In this document: positions 1 through 9,873 of the stretch, in pieces
How positions within the stretch are numbered: the stretch's first letter is position 1
Layout: every line of letters starts with the position of its first letter
NCBI GenBank assembly: GCA_002682825.1
Contig: NOKP01000050.1
Location: 176,990-199,772 of the forward strand
Length of the DNA stretch: 22,783 nucleotides
DNA from: Neonectria sp. B-13
Taxonomy: Eukaryota; Ascomycota; Sordariomycetes; Hypocreales; Nectriaceae
Direction: 5' to 3'
Notes under the pieces: model-generated
Seen by the model: only the letters and a program-made list of their open reading frames with translations
Database searches by the model: none
Told to the model about the DNA's origin: nothing
Translations under genes and position numbers: made by a program

Positions 1-82
1 TTATACCATCAATTGGGTGATGTGGCTTACATTGAAGTCGCAGAAGAAAGAAACAGCAGTGACCAAGAAACAGGTTGTGATG

Positions 83-106
83 CCCCCTCTCCGGTAGGAG
101 AGGGGG
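83..106. repeat. Perfect 10-bp hairpin with GGTA loop
   Basis: CCCCCTCTCC (83-92), loop GGTA, then GGAGAGGGGG (97-106). It lies beyond the 3' end of the minus-strand TPR gene. It could be a remnant of a mobile-element end or a structured 3' flank, and nothing else identifies it. Confidence 0.6.
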
Positions 107-126
107 GGGCCTAGAAGCCTGCTTAG

Positions 127-708
127 TCAACCCGCCGGGTACTCTGTATGGATAAAGGTTAAGAACAAAACAAGGTTGAGAACGCTAACCCTAAATTGGT
201 TTAGTTTGTCGAGGAAAATCAAATTGGGTTTGGCTTTTGTCGAGGAAAGTCGATCCAGATGACTAAGCAGATCCGGCTTGGAATAAGACAAAAGGCTCCT
301 GATTTCAACTAGTATAGCACAATAACTGCATAAGATACTGAATTGGAAATTTTGTAAGTGGTTCATAATTGCCAATTCTATATCTAGTTGGATTTTGAGA
401 CCCGAGAACCAACAAGTTGTGTCTAAGTCTAGTCGGGATATGGCCAATGGCGAAATGAAATGAGGGTAGAATTCTAAAGGCTGTGATTGGCTCAAAAGTG
501 GAAACGGGACCCATTTCTGTCTTTGATACTTGAGTAGAGACAATGAAAGTCGCTTAACGAGGTATGTCCCTCCAGTTAAGATGCAGAGACAATCGATTGT
601 CCCCGAACTCCATCTGGTGTTTACTCCTCTTGCCCGAAAGCAGGAAGCAATGCAGAATTGACAGCAGAGATAACAGGCAATGCTAAGTAAATGTACACTT
701 GATCGCAT
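127..708 (-). CDS. Unsupported open frame, 193 codons, beyond the TPR gene's 3' end
   Basis: This open frame starts with an ATG at 708. Its product is rich in Leu and Ser and shows no family motif I recognise. It starts about 65 bp beyond the stop of the larger minus-strand gene, so it could be that gene's 3' flank read by chance. The DNA contains two near-copies of TTGTCGAGGAAA, around 208 and 238. There are no introns, no domain and no clear initiation context. I list it only because it is the longest frame in the stretch 1-773, which otherwise holds nothing I can identify. Confidence 0.12.
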   Translation of the reverse strand: MRSSVHLLSIACYLCCQFCIASCFRARGVNTRWSSGTIDCLCILTGGTYLVKRLSLSLLKYQRQKWVPFPLLSQSQPLEFYPHFISPLAISRLDLDTTCWFSGLKIQLDIELAIMNHLQNFQFSILCSYCAILVEIRSLLSYSKPDLLSHLDRLSSTKAKPNLIFLDKLNQFRVSVLNLVLFLTFIHTEYPAG

Positions 709-984
709 CGATAACTATACTAAACCCTTGCCCATACATGATACCTGTCCCATCTGCTCTCTTCTAGCCCAACTTACTCAGTCCTCCACTGATCAAGAAC
801 TCCATCCGTTTTCTTCGTGAAGGGGTGTTGTGGCCCTAGGATTTTGTGTCGCAATTGAGAGCATTCCTTCATCAGCGCAATGGCTTCGTCGCCCCGGCCT
901 CGGTTTCTCCATGTAAGAGCAAGGTCATGCATTAGCTCGGAGAGTGTCGGGATGCTTCTCCCCTAGAACCTCCTGCTGTAGCGC

Positions 985-1980
985 ACCTTCCCCTCAAAAA
1001 ATTCTTTCTTGGCGCAGATTGTTAGTGATATGGTAGACAGGGGGCCCTGTCATAACCCTATCACCTACAAAACCGGCCAAACGACTACCAAGGCTCTAAC
1101 AGGCGGTCAGCCCGACTTTTGCCTCACGACCACGACCTCAACCACTTGACAATATCGCAATGCGCACCAACGGGGTCCTCTTTGGAGGGCCTGGGAAGGC
1201 GTTGGCAGCCGTACGCGAACCTTGACAAGCTGTACCCGTACTGCTGTAGAGCCTGGCGGACCCTACGGGCTCGTACGACGCGCCGACCGCGAACCTACGA
1301 ACGAACGACCTTCGACGGCGACCTAGCTCTTGGCTTACGCCAAGCTAGAACCCTTAATTGAGAGTCTTAAGAGTGCTCCGAAGTCAATGACGGGAAACCT
1401 TAAGGCGAACTGCAACACCGCGGGATTAGGGACCCGGGATTAAGAAGCGGTCTCTGGATGTGAATACAGGCTAGGGAGTATGGATCCCTTGAATGGAGGA
1501 GGGAAAAGTACAAGACACTTTACCGTCTACTGGTTTTTCTCTCGGCTAGCCGGGTTTTCCAGTAGAAGGCTTGATGTGCAAGATATCTAGTGTTTAAAGG
1601 CAATTGGTGGGCTATAGCACAGTTGCGGTGGAGGAATGTAGGCTGCTGCAGAACAGCCTCTCTAAAAGCGCAGCTGCCTTATACATACTGATAGCTGGAA
1701 TAGCTAGATAGTCTCTTGCAAGCCACATGCCCTTCGGGAGGCTGGAGCGCCTCGCGCTCCCTTTGGCGTTAAATATATCACTCACACACACACACACACA
1801 CACACTCCTGCTGTAGCGCAGCCCACGGGTGCGGATCGCAACTTTCCTAGATACTAGGCCAGATATACAGGATATCCTATGACTTACTTTAGCCGTTAGA
1901 TATTCTCCTGCACGCCACATGCCCTTTGGGAGGCTGGAGCGCCTTGCGCTCCCTTGGCGTTAAATAAATCTCTCTCTCTC
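985..1980 (+). mobile_element. Two adjacent insertions sharing a 3' end, a simple-repeat tail and a 14-bp target
   Basis: The TPR coding sequence stops after TCCTGCTGTAGCGC (971-984) and resumes at the same 14-mer (1981-1994). A third copy at 1806-1819 splits the insert into X (985-1805, about 820 bp) and Y (1820-1980, 161 bp). X and Y share their right-hand 70-100 bp. Each has a GGAGCGC-NNN-GCGCTCC hairpin (1744-1760 and 1936-1952), then GGCGTTAAATA, then a dinucleotide tail: (CA)n in X and (TC)n in Y. The arrangement fits retroposed, target-duplicating elements with 3' simple-repeat tails inserted twice at one site. I see no convincing tRNA-like promoter boxes and no coding capacity. One caution is that the 14-mer is native to every TPR unit, so recombination between units could mimic a target duplication. 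Confidence 0.6.
1527..1565. repeat. Nested palindrome inside insertion X
   Basis: Outer arms CTACTGG (1527-1533) and CCAGTAG (1559-1565) enclose the perfect palindrome CGGCTAGCCG (1543-1552). It could form a cruciform. It lies inside insertion X and may be an old element end. Confidence 0.5.
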
Positions 1981-2357
1981 TCCTGCTGTAGCGCCAACAC
2001 CTTGACATCGATCTCCTCTGCCTTCTCATACCGGCCTTGCTGATGGTATGTTGTCGCGAGGTTGGCCATGGTCAACATCGTATACGGGTGCTTCTCCCCT
2101 AGAACCTCCTGCTGTAGCGCCAACACCTTGATATAGATCTCCTCTGCCTTCTCATATCGGCCTTGCTGATGGTATGTCGTCGCGAGGTTGGCCATGCTTA
2201 ACATTGTATCCGGGTGCTTCTCCCCTCGAACCTCCTGCTGTAGCGCCAACACCTTGACATAGATCTCCTCTGCCTCCTCGTACTTGCCCTGATGCCGAAG
2301 AGTCCCTGCCAGATTGTTCATGCTCGCGAGTGTATCCGAATGCTCCTTGCCAACCAC
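1981..2357 (-). repeat. 126-bp tandem TPR-coding repeats
   Basis: The 14-mer TCCTGCTGTAGCGC recurs at 1981, 2107 and 2233, giving an exact 126-bp (42-codon) period. The two units nearest the insertion differ at only about 10 of 126 positions; the N-terminal unit is more divergent. The protein repeats fit the kinesin-light-chain-like TPR pattern: HPDTMLSMANLA, then GRYEKAEE. High identity between neighbouring units is a known property of the recognition repeats of fungal NLR-type proteins. Confidence 0.85.
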
Positions 2358-5300
2358 CTTCTCCCAGTCCCTAGCTTCGGGTCTCTGCGTCAGGACGTCT
2401 AGAAGGCTGCCGGTACTGAAGCGAGACGAGCGGAAACCAAACTCGCAGTCTCGATCAGTAGTGATGGGATCCGCTGTCTTCGTGTTAGCTTCAGGTAGCT
2501 CACCAGATTTCGACTACGTACGCTGCACCCGACGCTGCAACCGAGCAACGGCTATAGCGACAAGAATTACTTTTGCCCACCTCGCCCGAGCGATTTTTGA
2601 CTTTGCATTGTCCAACAGTGGATGCCGCGTTTGTTGTCCTGTTGGATAAGTTGGAACATTTTCCATGGCGAGCTCATCCAGCGATAGAAATTGGCATTGA
2701 TCTTGAATGAAGGCTGTAATGCTACTTTCAGCCTACGTAGGCAAATATTGTCTAAGGGTGCTGGCAGAAACAGGTATGTCCAAATCTGAGACTCCTTCCT
2801 TGATAAATCTCAGAATATCTAATGGGGTCTTATGCACTAACAGGATAGTGAACAGTCTTCGCCTGGAAGCAAATCTTTCTTCTATTGGTTGCTGTAGATC
2901 TTGATAGGGATGAGTAGCCTAGACTGACTTAGTGCAATAGTTAAGCAGAATGTTATCTTCCCTATGATCTATTAAGGAAAATACCCTATTGAAGAAGTCG
3001 TATAAGTCTTTGTGCCTAATGGCCTTTTCTTGCTTAGGGAGAGGAATGAAGATATTGGCCCTATTGTTTCCACATTAAGTCTGCATTAAATCAAGCTTAT
3101 TTTTTATCTGAACCCATGCGTGAGATACCTTGTGTAGGAGGTCAAGGAGGCTGTTATCTAGGGGATTATCCAAAGCTACTTCTAAGAGTCTATCACATTA
3201 AGCATATACTTTCTGTATGTACTTAATCATAGTGTCTTTCTTAGTAATAGTTGGCTTTAATATAGAATAGAGGCTCTAGTCAATCGGCTTTATTACTTCT
3301 ATCTCTTCATTCCATAGTCTATTCCCCATTTGATGTAGTATTGCTGATTCTGGCGTACTACCTGTTTTGGGTGGAAAGTTCTCCTGTAGGATCCTATGCT
3401 TGTCCATTTCCTTTACCTTATTTCCTTTAGGAAGTTCAAGTTCATTGTCTAGAGTGCTCCTCTTTCTAGGAGCCGTGTTACTGCTGATTGCTTGAGAGCT
3501 AGAGAAGGCCTGTACATCCCTGACTGTGAGTTTCTCCGTCAATAATCGTAGTGTAAGTAGGGCCAGAAATTGCAGGTGATTGGCAATGTGGTTTAGCATC
3601 ATAGTGCTGACTGTCTTCTGTGTCCTATAATTGTCTATCTCCATAGGTTCTGTGTTAATTGTGAGTAGACCTGCTCCCTTGCCTACTGGCTTGGAATCCT
3701 GCTTTATGACGTTAAACCGTACTGAATTTTTGCCCATCTTGCTACTGTCAGATGATGTCTTAGATTCTATCTCCTTAGAATCAAGCGGCAGTTTTCTTAG
3801 CGGTTTGTTGGAGGTTTGTGATACAGGTACTGCCATTGGTTGATGAATGCTGGTATGGGCATCTCTAGGTTCGTCGAGAGGCAGGCAACATAGGGGATAG
3901 ATATCTGTAAGTTGACTAAGATTTAATATTGCTTAAGGGTTAAGAGCTTTTTGTTTATTGTGATTTAGGGTACTTAGGCCTTATGACCAGAAGACATTAT
4001 GATCATACTCTATGTAGGCTGTCCACTTAGATCGGCTGGCAAAAGTTAGGTACTCTGAACATGTACTTGAAATGCAGGCAAACAGAAATAAGTTATTGTT
4101 TATGTAGTGCCTATATCATATAAGTTAGCATAGAAAGATGGAGGGTCTTCGCTAGTATGTTAACATCAGAGGAGCGACTCACCTCTATCACTAGACGTCC
4201 TTGAAATCAGCCTTAGAGAAGATCTTTCGGCAGAGAGGATAGGGCTTTTGATCCTCCCTATCTCTGAGCTGGGGAGGGCTAGGGAACTTTGCTCCGCTTC
4301 TGAAAATGGTTAATGCACCAGCTTGCCTTCGGACACCCATAGAGACCTTGCTCGCTTCGGGCTTTGGGGGAGCCAAAGCATCGTCCTTCATTGATCGCTG
4401 TCATTGTAGCGGTTCAATGGTAGGCAAAGGCGTTGGTTTCTGTTGCATCTGCACAAGGTCGTCTTGAGGTTGTCCATCGTGGTGACGGTCAGTGCGCAGT
4501 TTCTTGTGGTGGGATTTCCAGTACAAAAGTCTTGTATATCGCTCTATCATTAATTTGCTCAAATACTGACGAAGGCTTTTAGGGGCTTCTAGATAGAGAC
4601 CATTGACTGTAAGCATGGCTATTGTCTTATATGACGAAATCTCTACTAGCTTCTTTGCTCTGAATGCTTTGACTTAGGCATTGAGGGAGGATGTAGAAGA
4701 CAGCCGAATATAGATTGTAAGTCAATCAAGCTCGTTTATCGACTTCTGGATACTGCTGAGTTCGACTTCTTATTGGTCAAAGTCGTCATCTGAAGATTCA
4801 TCTGACCCTGCATCATAGGGGTTAGCTATGGCTAACTTTCAATAAGCTAGTAGTCATAGAACGTTAGTACCTCAACCTTACTCTGAATAAGATTTATGTC
4901 TAGTATGTCCAAGGCCAAAAGGACAAGGTCGTGATATTGCGGATAACGCTTCAGGCGCAGGTCGAGAGTTGTATCCCCCCCAATAAGGACGCCAAGGTAA
5001 GCTGTCCAGTCGATGAACTTGGCCTGAAGTTTCAGTAAAATTTCTGCATGTTTCTCCTCTCTGTTTGATTCTATGAGTTGGACACTTTCTGAGAAGTTTG
5101 ACACACAGTCGGTGGCCATGGTCGAAATGCGCTCATCGTCCTCGCTTAGGCGAAGAGCCCTGGTCTTGGTAGCAGCTTGATTCCCGGCAGTCGCTATCAT
5201 TGGTTGCTTAGGGATAGGACTGCTTTAAAGCGTCTGGCGAGGTTGGATGCCAGATCTCACGCGGTCGTGCACGTCGACAGCTGTCCTAGTCCGCTCGTTG

Positions 5301-5358
5301 GATTGTTTGTGAACGGGACCTCCCCGACAACCCGCTCTAGGACTGGATCGCCGTGGGG

Positions 5359-5846
5359 CTACGGGATCCGGTAGTGACCAGCCGCCAGATCGAGGGCGGA
5401 AACCTCCGTGCCCAAGCGTACCCTCAAAGCCCAGAAATACGAATTACACTGCCGTGCATGTAGCGAGAAACTAAGACCTGAGTACTGATTTTGGTTCCTA
5501 TGTATAGTACTTTGTACATAAACTTTGACACTACGCTCCCCAAAACGCTTTATGATCAAATTTGTAGACGTGTCATGGCTATGAACAGGTACTTTGCCAC
5601 TAATACTTTCTATTGCACCAGAAGTATAACCATCAGTAGGCCCAAATGTGGCCCCTCCCCGCCAGGAGACGGATTCAACGCGCCCAAGCAATGTTACACG
5701 AAGCTCCATTCCCTGCTCTCTGGTTAGGAACTGTGTCCTATAATTCTTTGGTCTTTCACGCTCACCTTTGCAGTATGATCATTCACCCATCAGTCCTATG
5801 CCTAAGAGTCACAAGTTTGGGCGAATTCGCGCTTAAGCTTGACCAT
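5359..5846 (-). pseudogene. Small two-exon gene of unknown function, first exon with nonsense codons
   Basis: The clean part is a 119-codon open exon (5715-5359) containing MELRVTLLGRVESVSW and ending with TAG at 5359. Upstream is a credible 50-bp intron (5765-5716: GTGAGC donor, CTAAC branch, AG acceptor). It joins in phase to an exon starting with the ATG at 5846 and ending ...WVNDHTAK at 5766. That first exon holds three stops (TAG, TAG, TGA), each reversible to Gln or Arg by one C-to-T change. I do not recognise the family and see no signal peptide or membrane segment. It is on the same strand as the TPR gene and lies about 160 bp upstream of it. The alternative is that only the second exon's frame is open, by chance. 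The phase-compatible intron is the main support. Confidence 0.4.
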
Positions 5847-8353
5847 AGCTTCACCCTCTAGACCTGAGCCAGCTTACAACAACAATCAGATCAGGGTCAT
5901 AGGGGAATCACAACTCTCGATACCTATCATCTGAGCGGATGTACCTATGCTCTCAAGCCGATTGAGAGCCTTGAAGAAAGGAAGCAGCGAGCAGTTAGCC
6001 TAGGCGACCACCTGCCCCAACATCACGGTCGGCGCCATATCCCAGGAAGCTCGGGCCCTCAACGGAGGCATATACAATACCACCGCATGGAGGTTGATCT
6101 ATGGGCTGCACCAGAGTAGCGATCGCTTCAGCTATTATCAAGGACTTAATACAGTAGGCGCCCGCAGCACCCGAACACACGAGCTCCGGACTGCCCTCTG
6201 CGACCTTGACATCCAGATTCGTACGATATTCACGATTCTACAGCTTAAACTGTTGCTTTATCTGGAATCAGAACTGGAAGACAACGAGTCCCAGCAAAGC
6301 TTGGAATCAGAACCAGAATCAGATGACAAGTCTCGCCAGGGCAGCGCTGACTTAGACCGAGATGATACATCTTCACAATCAAGTGTGAAATCTTACTGCA
6401 TAGCTCCGTTCAAGAAACCCTTCGATATACCAGGTCCTTTGCCCTCTCTGTTAGGCAACCAAGGATTATTGCTTCTCCGGGGCTTATGTTCCCTTCTTGA
6501 AGCGCAGGTTAATCCCCTTCTGATCCTCATTGAACCAAGGGATAGCAACCAAGCTTCAGGCTATCCAAGACTGGCGCGCCTCATTGGGTATGTTCAATCA
6601 CTACTAATTCCTACCGAACATCTGGAATTCATTCCAATCCAGGGATCTGGACCAACATCCTTCCTCTTCAACGTTGCCGAAGACATCGCGACCGCGGATG
6701 CTTTCGTCGCGCTCTGTAATCCGGCACAAAGACGGCCTCCTAAAGAAATCCGACAGCGAATGCTAGCAGAAGTCGGGTCTATGAGGGTTCGCTTCTTGGA
6801 CTTGAACAGTTTCGTCAATAGCCTACAGATTTCGATCAGATCTCTTGACAACCTCGCTGCGCGGCCGAGTCGGAGCTCCACCTCCACTGGACCGTTCGCC
6901 TCATTCGCCTTACTCCAGAAGTTTCAGCAGCAAACAGCCACTGCATACCGTACTATATTTTCACAGTTCAGATTATGCGCTCACTATGAATCCATAAAGC
7001 ACAAGATTCTTCTGCAGTTGCCTAGTTAGGAGAACATTTCGGACTGCCACCTGGCTGACGCGACATAGAATCTGCCGGTCCAACTTTTCTTCACTATGTA
7101 CCCACCTAACGATTGGCAGCCTGCAAGCATGTATTTTTTTTCAGTGAGTCGGGTTTTCGCATAGCGCATATGGTACCAGACGCCTAAGTTCAGCTACCTT
7201 CGGAAACTGACATCGCAACCAACAGGTCAGAACACACCAATGCATGCATAAAACGAATGCTTTGCAAGGCCCTAAGTAGTGCCCACGATGATGACAGGGA
7301 CCTTAAGTTCTACGTCTCAGAAGATTCTGAAACCACTGATCCCAGCGAAATACCAATTCATATCCCCATTGATCCAAAGAGACATTAGAGATACGAGGAC
7401 AGCTTCCCAGACGACAGCGACAGCCTCTGGACTCTGATCAAGCAGGGCTACTTCGCAACAGGACCTTCCATTGATTTGTTATTCAACACTGACGGCAAGA
7501 GTGCTATATTGGGAATCGACCAGCATAAAGCTCTCACTATCAAGCTCGTTCTTGGCCTAATGTTATCCATGGATTCCAATCACATCATTGACACCTAGGA
7601 CCCAAAACGCATTCACTTCTTGAAGCCCATAGACCCGAAATTCACACCATTTGTCTCGATCTACAGAAATAGGGACAGTTCAAGCCGCCAGGACTGTCTA
7701 TCACTTGCTCCATTAGACATCTTTGGTGACCTTAGGGATGACAACGATAACCCAAAACCCCTGCCACCCTTTGTTCTTTTGGCCAAAGCATTATTACATA
7801 TCGCATGCAGAGTGCATCTCGAGTGGTTTCCAATTTCTTCTGCATCAGAAAGCGATTTTCGCTGTATATAGAAGAGGCTCCGGAGGAGGCTTGAGGACTG
7901 TACCCAGAGGGTGACCTGCGGAGAAGTGGTGGGCCAAGAGACATTGCCCTTCCTACATGCAGCCCAGAATTGCTTGGATTTCCATACACGGTATCAGGTG
8001 CGCGTTAGGTCAGCGCGGTCAAACTACAGCATGGAGATTGCATGGCAGTTGGTGTTCGACGACATCCTCGCTCAGATTGACGGCAGTTTGACTTTGGGGG
8101 AATTTGTCCAGCCTGGACCTGATGCTCTTACCCAGGAAGAACCCATGCCCATCGCAGGCCAGACAGTGGTTGGAGAATCCTCCGTCGTCGCTGGTGTCAG
8201 TTGGACCCAGACCACTTCAGTCACGGCTGTCGCCACTGAGACTCAGAAAGAGGAGCTTTCCATTCGATGCGTCGGGACCATTCCGCCCCAACCCCAACCG
8301 AGTCAACCCGAAGTTGTGTTATTCGATGAGGAGGATGCTGCGAACATCTTCAC

Positions 8354-8414
8354 GTAAGACTTTCTCCCAAAGACTCTCGCGGTCAATGAAACTAGCCTAG
8401 GGACGCTAACATAG
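8354..8414 (+). other. Intron between linker and S8 domain
   Basis: Donor GTAAGA at 8354, branch GCTAAC at 8405-8410 and acceptor TAG ending at 8414. Removing these 61 bp joins frame 0 (ending ANIFT) to the frame that carries the catalytic Asp, so the two open frames form one exon chain. Confidence 0.8.
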
Positions 8415-8847
8415 GCTCAAATGTCGCAGAGAAACCCAAAGGGCTATCACTTTCTTCAAGATGCTCGACGAATTCCATGACTCATATTCGCGCTTTGTCA
8501 CTAAACGTGTGTGGATTCGTAAAGAGGAGAGTAAGAAATGTTTGGGAGGGGTGAAGGAAGATGATGACTCATGGGAAGAATCACCACGGCGGATTCGCAT
8601 AGCAGTTCTCGATACTGGAATCGACTTCCAACATCCGGGGATACTAGAAGCGAAGGCCAACGGCCGCGTGAAAGAGGAATGGTGCCACAGCTGGGTTGGT
8701 ACCGACGCAAAAGATGAGGATGACGGGTTGCACGGAACTAACTGCGCCCACCTCCTCCATAAAGCGGCGCCTAAGGCGGATATATACGTCGAGAAAGTGT
8801 TTGAACGTAACAGCTTCAGGAGTTACCAAGCCGAGAATATTGACAAG

Positions 8848-8960
8848 GTGAGACCTTTCATGAGCAGTCGCGAGATTGGACTTCTGTATGCAAGGAGCTA
8901 AGGGCTGGATTGGGAGATGGCCATTTGTCAAGCAGTAAGCTAACGTAGAAGACACATCAG
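8848..8960 (+). other. Intron inside the S8 domain
   Basis: Donor GTGAGA follows ...ENIDK. A GCTAAC branch lies near 8939, and the acceptor CAG ends at 8960, about 17 nt downstream. Splicing gives ...DK-AINHTVKTWDVDIISMSFG, which matches the usual S8 order between the His and Asn regions. An alternative TAG acceptor at 8948 is also in frame but too close to the branch point. Confidence 0.75.
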
Positions 8961-9873
8961 GCCATCAATCACACAGTGAAGACATGGGACGTGGACATTA
9001 TCTCAATGTCATTTGGGCTGAGGCGTCCGCTGCCTCAGACAGACGGAAACCAAGCTAAAGAACGTTTAGCCTTGCAGAAGTTCCAAGATCTCGTCGACAA
9101 TATCGAAACCGCGATTCGAGATGCCTCGGCCCAGTCACCCCGAATCATGTTTGCGGCCGCCTCCAACAACAGGAAAAATGGGAAGCGTGCGTTCCCAGCG
9201 AGATATAATCCATGGGTCATATGCGTCCATGCCTCAGACAGCCACAGCAATGATAGCAGCATCAATCCCCCACCAAAGAGCAATGCTAACTTTATAACAC
9301 TCAGCATGGGCAATGAGCTGATGGAGAGGGAATGGGTACCTATGGGGGGAAGACTGATCCCGAAATACCATACAGTATATAGGTCTAGTACATCATTCGC
9401 AACACCGGTTGCAGCCAGCATTGCAGCCACAGTCCTAGATCTCGCTGCCCGGGTGGAGGCGATTAATGACCGGGCAAGGAGGAAGCTCAAAAGGTATGAG
9501 GAGATGGAAAAAGTGTTGAGGCTCATGTCAACTCTGGAGCACCATCATTATTCCTATTTGGCACCATGGAATCTTTGGGAGACGGCATGGCAGACAGACA
9601 AGAGTAAAGTCCAAAGGCCTGGAACTCGATCAACGAGTTATTTAACGCAGAGTGAGATTGTAGGGATACATTGCAGCAGGGACTGTTAAGAGTGGAATTA
9701 GGAAGCATATCTTGATCGCTCAATTTCATCCGAAATGGCTTGGCCAAGAATACCTCAACATTCTAGCATCAAGTGATTTCTATTTCTCAAAGTGCCTCAT
9801 AGTTAGACACAGATCCAGGCCGACCATAACACAGTCAGGGCAAAATCCAAGTGACGGGGTCTGCTTCTCCTAG

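Larger units (their letters stand above)
774..5200 (-). pseudogene. STAND-type fungal protein: helical N-terminus, zinc-finger region, C-terminal TPRs (nonsense-riddled, insertion-interrupted)
   Basis: I join several fragments into one gene. Exon 1 runs 5200-4882 from ATG 5200 and contains a helical domain typical of fungal NLR and kinase-TPR proteins, with motifs such as LGVLIGGDTTLDLRL. A 56-bp intron (4881-4826, GTAAGG to TAG) leads to exon 2 (4825-4183). Exon 2 has an acidic SSDDDFD stretch, the RYTRLLYW motif and a PLCRKIFS zinc-finger half. A 72-bp intron (4182-4111, GTGAGT, branch GCTAAC, AG) leads to exon 3. Exon 3 carries a second finger region near 4035 (CISSTC, RSKWTAYIEY), a lysine-rich middle, then TPRs with a 42-residue period (2357-774). 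Both junctions keep phase. About 15 in-frame stops lie at positions expected to be Gln, Arg or Trp. Two insertions (985-1980) interrupt the TPRs, and a frameshift near 945 precedes the last repeat. Stop TAA is at 774-776. Without the insertions the product is about 1,100 residues. The domain assignments are from memory of the families. Confidence 0.8.
6094..9689 (+). pseudogene. DUF7580-like / S8 subtilisin-type intracellular protease, N-terminal half broken by nonsense codons
   Basis: The N-terminal half (about 6180-7990) resembles the DUF7580-type region found before S8 domains in Sordariomycete-like fungi. It has a helical start (HELRTALCDLDIQIR), an acidic linker and FDIPGPLPSLL. It then has FQQQTATAYR and, after a shift, IIDT*DPKRIHFL, where the stop replaces the usual Trp. 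Stops lie at 7027, 7066, 7185, 7386, 7596 and 7869. Near the T8 run at 7132 the frame changes, through an indel or a lost intron. A 61-bp intron (8354-8414, GTAAGA, GCTAAC, TAG) and a 113-bp intron (8848-8960, GTGAGA, GCTAAC, CAG) join the protease exons in phase. The S8 triad is visible: Asp in VLDTGID (codon 8611), His in LHGTNCA (8731), Ser in STSFATP (9393), plus AAASNN for the oxyanion Asn. The exact 5' start is not determined; 6094 is only where the frame opens, at a TTG. The protease portion itself has no stop codons. Confidence 0.8.

Noticed and set aside
1119..1361. 80-codon plus-strand frame inside insertion X
   Set aside because: It begins with TTG, has arginine-rich composition from GC-rich DNA and carries no motif.
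8406..9747. Minus-strand frames of 69-163 codons under the S8 domain
   Set aside because: They are antisense shadows of the protease exons, which carry recognisable catalytic motifs on the plus strand.
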